Shown: positions 43,241 to 50,909 of the stretch, in pieces
Position numbering within the stretch: position 1 is the first letter of the stretch
Layout of the letters: each line of letters opens with the position of its first letter
Assembly: GCA_014656175.1 (NCBI GenBank)
Contig: BNBX01000001.1
Span: forward strand, 186,001 to 250,000
Source of the DNA: Streptomyces werraensis
Lineage (GTDB): Bacteria; Actinomycetota; Actinomycetes; Streptomycetales; Streptomycetaceae
DNA: 64,000 nt
Reading direction: 5' to 3'
Position numbers and translations under genes: made by a program
The notes under the pieces: model-generated
Database searches by the model: none
What the model was told of the DNA's origin: nothing
The model's input: only the letters and a program-made list of their open reading frames with translations

Positions 43241-44527
43241 TCACACGGCCGCGGGCCGCAGCCGTGCCACCTGCTGGGCGGTGTCGGGGGTCTTCCCGCT
43301 GCCCGTGAGGGCGCTGCCCTCGCGCCACTTGTCCCAGGTCAGGTTCCAGTCGCCGAAGCCGTTGCCGAACGGCTCCATGGTGTCGCCCTCCGAGTTCACG
43401 ACCTCCACGAGGTCGCCCTGGCGGAAGGTGTCGAAGAACCACTCGGCGTCGGCGGTGCTCATCCCGACGCAGCCGTGGCTGACGTTGGCGTAGCCCTGCG
43501 AGCCGACCGACCACGGGGCGGCGTGCACGTACTCGCCGCTCCAGGTGACCCGGGTGGCGAAGTGCACGTCCAGGTCGTACGACTCGGACGAGCCCTCGGC
43601 GATGCCGACGGTGGTGCTGCGCATGCGTACGAAGCGTTCCTTGGCGAGCACCACCTTGACGCCGTTGCGGGTCTCGAAGCCCGGCTTGCCCGTGGTGACG
43701 GGGATCTGCTTGATCTCCTCGCCGTTCTTGTGGACCGTCAGCCGGTGCGCGGCGGCGTCCGTGACGGCTATCACACGGTCACCGGTGCGGATGGTGAGCG
43801 GCTTGGCCGCGTCGCCGCGCAGCCGGTCGCCGACCTTGATGCCCTCCAGGTTGCTGCGCACCTGGACGGTGGCGTTGGCCGGCCAGTACTCCTTGGGCCG
43901 GAAGTGCAGCTTCTTGTCGTCGACCCAGTACCAGGCGCCGGTGACGGAGGGCGTGGAGTCGACCTTCAGGCCGCGTTCCACGACGGCACGCTGCGCCGGC
44001 TCCTCGACGGGCTCGCTGAGCTCCGCGACGAGCGGCTGTCCGACGCCGTACGTGCCCGCCTCGGGGCCGAAGGTGATGCCCAGGCGCTTGGCGGCGCCGG
44101 GCTTGCCGGTGGTGAAGGTGAGGACCTTGCGGCCGGGCCTGCCGTCCTCGTCCTCGGTGCTCACGCGGACCGTGTACTGCGCGGAGGCGGCCAGCGGGGT
44201 GGTGCTGTGCCAGCGGCTGCCGTCGGCGGCCAGTTCACCCGCCAGGTGCCGTCCGGAGGCGTCCACGGCGACGACGTCGGTGATGCGCCCGTCGGAGTCC
44301 TCGGCGGTGATCTCGAGGGGCTTGTCGGGGTCGGCGGGCTTGCCCTCGTCGAGGGAGCCGCTGAAGGAGATCTGGTCCGTCGCGTCGTACGGCTCGGCGG
44401 ACAGCGGGCTGCCGTCTGAGGAGCAGCCGGTGACGCCCGCGCCGAGGGCCGCCACCAGCAGCGCGCAGCCGGCGAGGCGGGCCCGCGTGCCGCGCAGGCC
44501 GGTGCGGGGGGACTCTGTGTCTCTCAT
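43241..44527 (-). CDS. L,D-transpeptidase lipoprotein (LdtMt2-like)
   Basis: Protein of 428 residues. A lipobox (AALGAGVTGC, Cys 35) anchors it outside. Two Ig-like domains (about 45-270, with DGRPGRKVLTFTTGKPG and YWPANATVQVRSNLEG) precede a YkuD catalytic domain with HAAPWSVGSQGYANVSHGCVGMS, in which SHGC holds the nucleophile. It makes 3-3 crosslinks in peptidoglycan. The Ig-Ig-YkuD order is that of mycobacterial LdtMt2 enzymes. It lies in the gap between the ctaE-qcr and ctaCDF units. Confidence 0.94.
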   Translation of the reverse strand: MRDTESPRTGLRGTRARLAGCALLVAALGAGVTGCSSDGSPLSAEPYDATDQISFSGSLDEGKPADPDKPLEITAEDSDGRITDVVAVDASGRHLAGELAADGSRWHSTTPLAASAQYTVRVSTEDEDGRPGRKVLTFTTGKPGAAKRLGITFGPEAGTYGVGQPLVAELSEPVEEPAQRAVVERGLKVDSTPSVTGAWYWVDDKKLHFRPKEYWPANATVQVRSNLEGIKVGDRLRGDAAKPLTIRTGDRVIAVTDAAAHRLTVHKNGEEIKQIPVTTGKPGFETRNGVKVVLAKERFVRMRSTTVGIAEGSSESYDLDVHFATRVTWSGEYVHAAPWSVGSQGYANVSHGCVGMSTADAEWFFDTFRQGDLVEVVNSEGDTMEPFGNGFGDWNLTWDKWREGSALTGSGKTPDTAQQVARLRPAAV

Positions 44528-44602
44528 GGCCTCACGCTAGGGAGCCCGGCCCCTCCCGGCTCACCGGGCGGCCCGAACGGGTGAGGCGGATGCGGCAAAG
44601 GC

Positions 44603-44640
44603 GGGAGCCCGGACCCTCCTGACGGAGTGTCCGGGCTCCC
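44603..44640 (-). terminator. Terminator after ctaF
   Basis: GGGAGCCCGGAC (44603-44614) pairs with GTCCGGGCTCCC (44629-44640), a perfect 12-bp stem with a 14-base loop, 17 bases beyond the ctaF stop. It ends the ctaCDF transcript. Confidence 0.88.
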
Positions 44641-44657
44641 CGGTGCCTCGCGGCGTG

Positions 44658-45056
44658 TTACTGGGTGCGGTTCTCACCGCGGTAGTACTCGAAGACCCAG
44701 CCCCACAGGCCGATCAGCAGCAGCGGCGCGGAGAAGTACATCAGCCACCAGCCGATCGCCACGCCCATGAAGGCGAAGGCGCCGCCCGCGGCCAGGGCCA
44801 GGGGCTGCCAGCTGTGCGGGCTGAAGAACCCGACCTCGCCGGCGTCGTCGGCGACGTCCGCCTCCTTGTTGTCCTGGGCGCCCACGTCGACCCGCCGGGC
44901 GGTGAAGCCCAGGTAGAAGCCGATCATGATGCTCAGGCCGAAGGACAGGACGAGGGCAGTGGTGCCGACCGGCTCCTTCGACCACAGGCCGTAGACCACG
45001 GCCATGGCCAGGAAGAAGAGGCTCAGCCACATGAACATCTTGCCCTGGATCTTCAC
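44658..45056 (-). CDS. ctaF: Cytochrome c oxidase subunit IV (actinobacterial)
   Basis: Membrane protein of 132 residues with four helices ([72 protein letters not shown]). It is the CtaF subunit found only in actinobacterial aa3 oxidases. The GTG start at 45056 overlaps the ctaD stop as GTGA. Co-translation with ctaD supports assembly in a fixed ratio. Confidence 0.95.
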   Translation of the reverse strand: MKIQGKMFMWLSLFFLAMAVVYGLWSKEPVGTTALVLSFGLSIMIGFYLGFTARRVDVGAQDNKEADVADDAGEVGFFSPHSWQPLALAAGGAFAFMGVAIGWWLMYFSAPLLLIGLWGWVFEYYRGENRTQ

Positions 45057-46789
45057 TTGCCGGCCTCCTTGCCGCCGGAGAGGGCCTTCTCGCCGTGACC
45101 GGCGTTCTCGAGCTCGTCGAGCGCGGCGATCTCCGGGTGGTGCAGGTCGAACGCCGGGGATTCACTGCGGATCCGCGGCAGGGTGAGGAAGTTGTGCCGG
45201 GGCGGCGGGCAGGAGGTCGCCCACTCGAGGGAGCGGCCGTAGCCCCACGGGTCGTCGACCTCGACCGGCTTGCCGTACTTGGCGGTCTTCCACACGTTGT
45301 AGAAGAACGGCAGCAGCGACATGCCGAGGAGGAACGAGGCGATCGTCGAGACCGTGTTCAGGGCGGTGAAGCCGTCCGCGGCCAGGTAGTCCGCGTACCG
45401 GCGCGGCATGCCTTCGACGCCCAGCCAGTGCTGGACCAGGAAGGTGCCGTGGAAGCCGATGAACAGCGTCCAGAAGGTGATCTTGCCGAGCCGCTCGTCC
45501 AGCATCTTGCCGGTGAACTTCGGCCACCAGAAGTGGAAGCCGGCGAACATCGCGAACACCACGGTGCCGAACACCACGTAGTGGAAGTGCGCCACCACGA
45601 AGTACGAGTCGGAGACGTGGAAGTCCAGCGGCGGCGAGGCCAGGATGACGCCGGTCAGACCGCCGAAGGTGAACGTGATGAGGAAGCCCAGCGTCCACAG
45701 CATCGGCGTCTCGAAGGACAGGCTGCCCTTCCACATGGTGCCGATCCAGTTGAAGAACTTCACACCGGTCGGGACCGCGATCAGGAAGGTCATGAAGGAG
45801 AAGAACGGCAGCAGCACACCGCCCGTGACGTACATGTGGTGCGCCCACACCGTCACCGACAGACCCGCGATCGCGATGGTCGCGCCGATGAGACCCATGT
45901 AGCCGAACATCGGCTTGCGGGAGAACACCGGGATGATCTCGGAGACGATGCCGAAGAACGGCAGCGCGATGATGTACACCTCGGGGTGACCGAAGAACCA
46001 GAAGAGGTGCTGCCACAGCAGCGCTCCGCCGTTCGTCGAGTCGAAGATGTGCGCCCCGAACTTGCGGTCCGCCTCCAGGGCGAACAGCGCGGCGGCCAGC
46101 ACCGGGAAGGCGAGCAGCACCAGCACACCGGTGAGCAGCACGTTCCAGGTGAAGATCGGCATGCGGAACATCGTCATGCCGGGGGCGCGCATGCAGATGA
46201 TGGTGGTGATGAAGTTGACCGCGCCGAGGATGGTGCCGAAGCCGGACAGGGCGAGGCCCATGATCCACATGTCGGAGCCGATGCCCGGCGAGCGGACCGC
46301 GTCCGACAGCGGCGAGTAGGCGAACCAGCCGAAGCTGGCGGCGCCGTCCGGCGTCAGGAAGCCGCCGACCGCGATGAGCGAGCCGAACGAGTAGAGCCAG
46401 TAGGCGAACATGTTCAGCCGCGGGAACGCCACGTCGGGCGCGCCGATCTGCAGCGGCATGATCCAGTTCGCGAAGCCGGCGAACAGCGGCGTCGCGAACA
46501 TCAGCAGCATGATCGTGCCGTGCATCGTGAACGCCTGGTTGAACTGCTCGTTCGACACGATCTGCAGGCCCGGGCGGGCCAGCTCGGCGCGCATCACCAG
46601 GGCCATCACGCCGCCGATGACGAAGAAGACGAACGATGTCGCCAGGTACATCGTGCCGATCGTCTTGTGGTCCGTGGTCGTCAGCCACTTGACCACGACG
46701 CTGCCACGGTTCTGGCGCCTGACCGGCAGTTCGTCCTCGTAGTGGGACCCTGCTGCCGCGGCACCCTTGGGTTCGTTGAGGATGCTCAC
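45053..46789 (-). CDS. ctaD: Cytochrome c oxidase subunit I
   Basis: Heme-copper oxidase core of 578 residues with twelve helices, from GTG 46789 (MSILNEPKG) overlapping the ctaC stop. Heme a ligands are in [12 protein letters not shown] (helix II) and the HFHYVVFG segment. The CuB His-Tyr pair is in [17 protein letters not shown], and further CuB His are in [10 protein letters not shown]. The longer N- and C-terminal tails are typical of actinobacteria. It reduces oxygen to water with proton pumping. Confidence 0.97.
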   Translation of the reverse strand: MSILNEPKGAAAAGSHYEDELPVRRQNRGSVVVKWLTTTDHKTIGTMYLATSFVFFVIGGVMALVMRAELARPGLQIVSNEQFNQAFTMHGTIMLLMFATPLFAGFANWIMPLQIGAPDVAFPRLNMFAYWLYSFGSLIAVGGFLTPDGAASFGWFAYSPLSDAVRSPGIGSDMWIMGLALSGFGTILGAVNFITTIICMRAPGMTMFRMPIFTWNVLLTGVLVLLAFPVLAAALFALEADRKFGAHIFDSTNGGALLWQHLFWFFGHPEVYIIALPFFGIVSEIIPVFSRKPMFGYMGLIGATIAIAGLSVTVWAHHMYVTGGVLLPFFSFMTFLIAVPTGVKFFNWIGTMWKGSLSFETPMLWTLGFLITFTFGGLTGVILASPPLDFHVSDSYFVVAHFHYVVFGTVVFAMFAGFHFWWPKFTGKMLDERLGKITFWTLFIGFHGTFLVQHWLGVEGMPRRYADYLAADGFTALNTVSTIASFLLGMSLLPFFYNVWKTAKYGKPVEVDDPWGYGRSLEWATSCPPPRHNFLTLPRIRSESPAFDLHHPEIAALDELENAGHGEKALSGGKEAGK

Positions 46790-47778
46790 AGGATGTTCGA
46801 CTCCCGGTTCTTCTCGGGGCCGGACTGCTCGATGCCCGCGGGCACGTAGCCGTTCTGCCCCTTCTTCGCGAGGTCCTTCAGGTGCTGCTCGTACCGCTCG
46901 GGGGAGACGACCTTCACGTTGAACAGCATCCGGGAGTGGTCGACGCCGCAGAGCTCGGCGCACTTGCCGAGGAAGGTGCCCTCACGGTTGGGGGTCACCT
47001 CGAAGGCGTTGGTGTGGCCCGGGATGACGTCCTGCTTCATCAGGAACGGCACCACCCAGAAGGAGTGGATGACGTCACGCGAGGTCAGCACGAAGCGGAC
47101 CCGCTTGCCCTCGGGCAGCCACAGGGTGGGGCCCGGGTTGTTGGTCTGCGGGTTCCGGGTTCCGGGGATGCCGCAGTCGTGGACACCGCCGGCGTCGGCC
47201 GGGAAGGCCTTCCTGTAGCGGTCCGGGATCGCGTCGAGTTCCTTGGACGTCTTGGCGTCGCCCGTGGAACCCTCGACGTTCTCGACGTAGTTGAAGCACC
47301 AGCTCCACTGGAAGCCGACCACGTTCACCGTGACGTCGGGCTTCTTCTCGAGCTTCAGCAGCTCGGATTCGTCCCGTGCGGTGAAGTAGAAGAACACCGA
47401 GACGATGATGAGGGGGACCACCGTGTACAACGCCTCGATGGGCATGTTGTACCGGGTCTGCGGAGGTACCTCGACCTTGGTGCGGCTGCGCCGGTGGAAG
47501 AAAGCACTCCACAGGATCAGGCCCCACACCAGCACGCCGACGGCGAGCGCGGCCGCCCAGGACCCCTGCCACAGGGAGAGGATCCGGGGAGCCTCTTCCG
47601 TCGTGGGGGTGGGCATGCCAAGGCGGGGGAAGTCCTCCCATGTGCAACCGGTGGCGGTCGCCAGGACCAGGCCCGCGGTCAGTGCCTGCAGCAGCTTCCG
47701 CCGCATCGGGCGCCGCGGCTTGGGGGTACCGCCCACGCCTTCCAGGCCGTGGGGGAGGTCGGAGCCGTTGGGACTCAC
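46786..47778 (-). CDS. ctaC: Cytochrome c oxidase subunit II (CuA)
   Basis: Protein of 330 residues. A long N-terminus ends in a lipobox-like LATATGC (Cys 45), then two membrane helices and a CuA domain with [16 protein letters not shown] and [12 protein letters not shown], which contain all CuA ligands. The GTG at 47778 is the upstream choice; ATG 47706 (MRRKLL) would give a more typical signal-peptide length. It accepts electrons from QcrC. The promoter region carries an inverted repeat (47864-47892). Confidence 0.95.
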   Translation of the reverse strand: MSPNGSDLPHGLEGVGGTPKPRRPMRRKLLQALTAGLVLATATGCTWEDFPRLGMPTPTTEEAPRILSLWQGSWAAALAVGVLVWGLILWSAFFHRRSRTKVEVPPQTRYNMPIEALYTVVPLIIVSVFFYFTARDESELLKLEKKPDVTVNVVGFQWSWCFNYVENVEGSTGDAKTSKELDAIPDRYRKAFPADAGGVHDCGIPGTRNPQTNNPGPTLWLPEGKRVRFVLTSRDVIHSFWVVPFLMKQDVIPGHTNAFEVTPNREGTFLGKCAELCGVDHSRMLFNVKVVSPERYEQHLKDLAKKGQNGYVPAGIEQSGPEKNRESNIL

Positions 47779-47863
47779 GTAGCGCCTTCCCGAGAGTCTC
47801 GCCCGCGCTGTTCGGCTGCGGCCTGGCCTTCTCGCTGGTCGGTCGCCGCCCTGCGTCGGGCAG

Positions 47864-47892
47864 GGGTTTGGATGTTTATGCGGACCAAACCC
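47864..47892. promoter_or_regulatory. Inverted repeat in the ctaC promoter region
   Basis: GGGTTTGG (47864-47871) and CCAAACCC (47885-47892) are perfect inverted arms around an AT-richer 13-base core with TGTTTATG, 86 bases upstream of the ctaC GTG. It looks like an operator over or beside the ctaCDF promoter, whose -10 may be in the core. Confidence 0.5.
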
Positions 47893-48006
47893 TAGCCGAC
47901 GCTCTCCGAGGGGTCGCGGGGAGGGGTGCCGTACGCGCCGCGGGTTACGTCGGGCGCCTCGTCATCCGGGGGTACGGACGTCGTGGCGGCCGCGGTGTCG
48001 CCGTGG

Positions 48007-48031
48007 CCGATCGCGCGGTTCCCCGCGCCCC
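48007..48031 (-). repeat. Dispersed intergenic repeat, copy 4
   Basis: On the minus strand GGGGCGCGGGGAACCGCGCG, then ATCGG: the 20-base core is identical to copies 1 and 3. It ends about 22 bases before the start of the cysteine desulfurase fusion, an unusual position for this element. Confidence 0.75.
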
Positions 48032-48052
48032 TGAGGGGGTTAGCGTTGCCGT

Positions 48053-49441
48053 GTGCCCTACTTCGATGCTGCTTCCGGTGCTCCCCTTCATCCCGTCGCC
48101 CGTCAGGCTCTGCTGGCGTCGCTGGACGAAGGGTGGGCCGATCCGGCGCGGTTGTACAAGGAGGGGCGGCGGGCGCGGCTGTTGCTCGACGCCGCCCGGG
48201 AGGCGGCCGCCGAGGCCGTGGGGTGCCGGCCCGACGAGCTCGTGTTCACCCCGTCCGGGACCGCCGCGGTGCACTCCGGGATCGCGGGGGCGCTGGCCGG
48301 CAGACGGCGCACCGGTCGTCACCTGATCGTGTCAGCGGTCGAACACTCTTCTGTACTCCATGCGGCGGAAGTTCACCGGGACGGCGGCGGCACGGTCACC
48401 GAGGTCCCGGTGGACCGCACGGGCGCCGTACGCCCGTCCGAGTTCGCCGGGGCGCTGCGGCCGGACACCGCGCTGGCCTGTCTGCAGTCCGCCAACCACG
48501 AGGTGGGCACCCTGCAGCCGGTGGCCGAGGCGGCCGAGGCGTGCCGGGCCGCCGGGGTCCCGCTGCTGGTGGACGCGGCGCAGTCGCTGGGCTGGGGCCC
48601 CGTGGAGGGCGGCTGGTCGCTGCTCGCGGCGAGCGCCCACAAGTGGGGCGGGCCCTCGGGGGTCGGTCTGCTGGCCGTGCGCAAGGGGGTGCGGTTCGCG
48701 CCCCAGGGTCCGCGGGACGAGCGGGAGTCGGGGCGGGCGCCCGGGTTCGAGAACCTCCCCGCGGTCGTGGCCGCGGCGGCGTCGCTGCGGGCGGTGCGGG
48801 CGGAGGCCGCCCAGGAGGCGGCCCGGCTGCGGGAACTGACGGACCGGATCCGGGCGCGGGTGCCGCGGCTGGTGCCGGACGTGGAGGTGGTCGGGGACCC
48901 GGAGCGGCGGCTGCCGGGCGTGGTCACCTTCTCGTGTCTCTATGTCGACGGGGAGACCGTGCTGCACGAGCTGGACCGGGCCGGCTTCTCCGTGTCGTCC
49001 GGCTCGTCCTGCACCAGCAGCACGCTGACGCCCAGCCATGTGCTGAGGGCGATGGGAGTGCTCAGCGAGGGCAACGTCCGGGTCTCGCTGCCGCCGGGCA
49101 CCGAGGAGGAGGACGTGGAGCGCTTCCTCGACGTGCTGCCGGGGGTGGTCGCCGGGGTGCGGGAGAAGCTGGGCGCGCCGGTGTCCCGGTCGGAGACCGT
49201 CAGGCAGGAGCCGGACGAGGCGCTGGTGGTCGACGCGCTGGGACGGCGCTGCCCGATCCCGGTGATCGAGCTGGCCAAGGTGATCGGCGACGTGCCGGTG
49301 GGCGGCCTGGTGCGGGTCCTCGCCGACGACGAGGCGGCCCGGCTCGACATCCCCGCGTGGTGCGAGATGCGCGGCCAGGAGTACGTCGGCGAGCAGCCGG
49401 CGGACCGGGGCGCGTCCTATGTGGTCCGCCGGCTGTCGTGA
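48053..49441 (+). CDS. Fused cysteine desulfurase (IscS/NifS-like) and TusA-like sulfurtransferase
   Basis: Chain of 462 residues in two parts. Residues 1-380 are a class V PLP desulfurase: YFDAASGAPLHP, VEHSSVLHAA, SANHEVGTLQP, VDAAQSLGW, Schiff-base Lys in ASAHKWGGPSGVG, and the Cys loop SSGSSCTSSTLTPSHVL. Residues about 388-460 are a TusA/SirA domain, VVDALGRRCPIPVIELAKVI, with the Cys-Pro motif that accepts persulfide. Joining donor and acceptor gives a direct sulfur relay, probably for tRNA thiolation or cofactor synthesis. Start GTG 48053. Confidence 0.92.
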   Translation: MPYFDAASGAPLHPVARQALLASLDEGWADPARLYKEGRRARLLLDAAREAAAEAVGCRPDELVFTPSGTAAVHSGIAGALAGRRRTGRHLIVSAVEHSSVLHAAEVHRDGGGTVTEVPVDRTGAVRPSEFAGALRPDTALACLQSANHEVGTLQPVAEAAEACRAAGVPLLVDAAQSLGWGPVEGGWSLLAASAHKWGGPSGVGLLAVRKGVRFAPQGPRDERESGRAPGFENLPAVVAAAASLRAVRAEAAQEAARLRELTDRIRARVPRLVPDVEVVGDPERRLPGVVTFSCLYVDGETVLHELDRAGFSVSSGSSCTSSTLTPSHVLRAMGVLSEGNVRVSLPPGTEEEDVERFLDVLPGVVAGVREKLGAPVSRSETVRQEPDEALVVDALGRRCPIPVIELAKVIGDVPVGGLVRVLADDEAARLDIPAWCEMRGQEYVGEQPADRGASYVVRRLS

Positions 49442-49452
49442 GGTGACCTGGG

Positions 49453-50427
49453 TCAGCGCAGGTGCTCGCGCACCTCGGTGGCGGCGTCGTCGCCGTAGGC
49501 CTTGGTGAAGCGCTCCATGAAGTGGCCGCGGCGCAGCTGGTACTCCTGGGTGCCGACGGTCTCGATGACGAGGGTCGCCAGCATGCAGCCGACCTGCGCG
49601 GCGCGCTCGAGCGAGACGCCCCACGCCAGGCCGGACAGGAAGCCGGCGCGGAAGGCGTCGCCGACTCCGGTGGGGTCGGCCTTGCGCTCCTCGTCGGGGC
49701 AGGCGACCTCGACGACCGGCTCGCCGGCCCGCTCGATGCGCACGCCGCGGGCGCCGAGGGTGGTGACGCGGTGGCCGACCTTGGCGAGGATCTCCTCGTC
49801 GGTCCAGCCGGTCTTCGTCTCGATGAGGCCCTTCTCGTACTCGTTGGAGAAGAGGTACGTGGCCCCTTCCAGCAGTATCCGGATCTCCTCCCCGTCCATG
49901 CGGGCGATCTGCTGGGAGAAGTCGGCGGCGAACGGGATGCCCCGCGAACGGCACTCCTCGGTGTGCCGGAGCATCGCCTCCGGGTCGTCGGCGCCGATGG
50001 ACACCAGGTCGAGGCCGCCCACGCGGTCGGCGACGGTCTTCAGCTCGATCAGGCGGGCCTCGCTCATCGCGCCCGTGTAGAAGGAGCCGATCTGGTTGTG
50101 GTCGGAGTCCGTGGTGCACACGAAGCGGGCGGTGTGCAGCGTGTCCGAGATACGGACGGAGTCGGTGTCGACGCCGTGCCGCTCCAGCCAGGCACGGTAC
50201 TCGTCGAAGTCGAACCCGGCCGCGCCGACCAGGATCGGGCGGGTGCCGAGCTGGCCCATGCCGAAGGCGATGTTCGCGGCCACCCCGCCGCGACGCACGT
50301 CGAGGTTGTCGACCAGGAAGGACAGCGAGACCGTGTGCAGCTGGTCCGCGACGAGCTGGTCGGCGAACCGGCCGGGGAAGGTCATGAGGTGGTCGGTGGC
50401 GATGGAGCCGGTGACTGCGATGCGCAC
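49453..50427 (-). CDS. adoK: Adenosine kinase of the PfkB (ribokinase) family
   Basis: Sugar-kinase-fold protein of 324 residues starting at GTG 50427. The segments AVTGSIATDHLMTFPGRF, RGGVAANIAFGMGQLG, FYTGAMSEAR, FAADFSQQ and ADPTGVGDAFRAGFLSG match closely the unusual mycobacterial AdoK, which phosphorylates adenosine but belongs to the ribokinase group. The TGVGDAF motif holds the catalytic Asp. It converges with the desulfurase fusion, 11 bases between stops. It could also be another PfkB nucleoside kinase; the AdoK match is strong from memory of that sequence. Confidence 0.88.
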   Translation of the reverse strand: MRIAVTGSIATDHLMTFPGRFADQLVADQLHTVSLSFLVDNLDVRRGGVAANIAFGMGQLGTRPILVGAAGFDFDEYRAWLERHGVDTDSVRISDTLHTARFVCTTDSDHNQIGSFYTGAMSEARLIELKTVADRVGGLDLVSIGADDPEAMLRHTEECRSRGIPFAADFSQQIARMDGEEIRILLEGATYLFSNEYEKGLIETKTGWTDEEILAKVGHRVTTLGARGVRIERAGEPVVEVACPDEERKADPTGVGDAFRAGFLSGLAWGVSLERAAQVGCMLATLVIETVGTQEYQLRRGHFMERFTKAYGDDAATEVREHLR

Positions 50428-50556
50428 GGCGTGGATTCTCCTGGGGGAGGGGGTTTGACACTTCACGCTACCGGGTGGGAACGGCCCGTAGAAGCAGCCG
50501 AAACTACCCGATAGTAGCTCTTTCTTCACGGCTGTCGGCGTGCATACGGTGCGGAC

Positions 50557-50766
50557 ATGACGAACATCAAGGTCCACACCTCCGCTCCGGTCGACCTCGA
50601 GGGCGACCTGACCTCGCTGCGCGGCGACTGTGCGCGCATGGTCCGGCACTGGGCGGCGCCCGAGCGGACGGCGGTCCGGCCGGTGTCGCCCTCCCTGATC
50701 CACGGGGTGGACGTGCCGCCCGCCTCGGCGCGGATGCTCGACGCCATGTCCGACTACGGCGACTGA
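50557..50766 (+). CDS. Small conserved-looking protein of unknown function
   Basis: Protein of 69 residues (MTNIKVHTSAPVDLEGDL...). Codon third positions are strongly G or C, which argues for a real gene. It contains no membrane segment, cysteine pair or known motif. There is no clear ribosome site; TACGGT six bases before the ATG could be a -10 for a leaderless mRNA. It diverges from adoK. Function not recognised. Confidence 0.65.
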   Translation: MTNIKVHTSAPVDLEGDLTSLRGDCARMVRHWAAPERTAVRPVSPSLIHGVDVPPASARMLDAMSDYGD

Positions 50767-50770
50767 GCGA

Positions 50771-50787
50771 ACGCGGGGAACCGCGCG
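50771..50787 (+). repeat. Dispersed intergenic repeat, partial copy 5
   Basis: ACGCGGGGAACCGCGCG, 16 of 17 bases of the core, directly after the small gene's stop. The outer parts of the element are missing. Confidence 0.55.
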
Positions 50788-50909
50788 CTCCCCCACTGCG
50801 TCCCATCGCTGTCCCCCGTGAAGGGGATGCGGGACACGAACCCTCAGCAGCCCCGGCGCGACCGGGCAGGGTCCGCATGGGACAGCTGTGCAGGCGAAGG
50901 AGCGATGCG

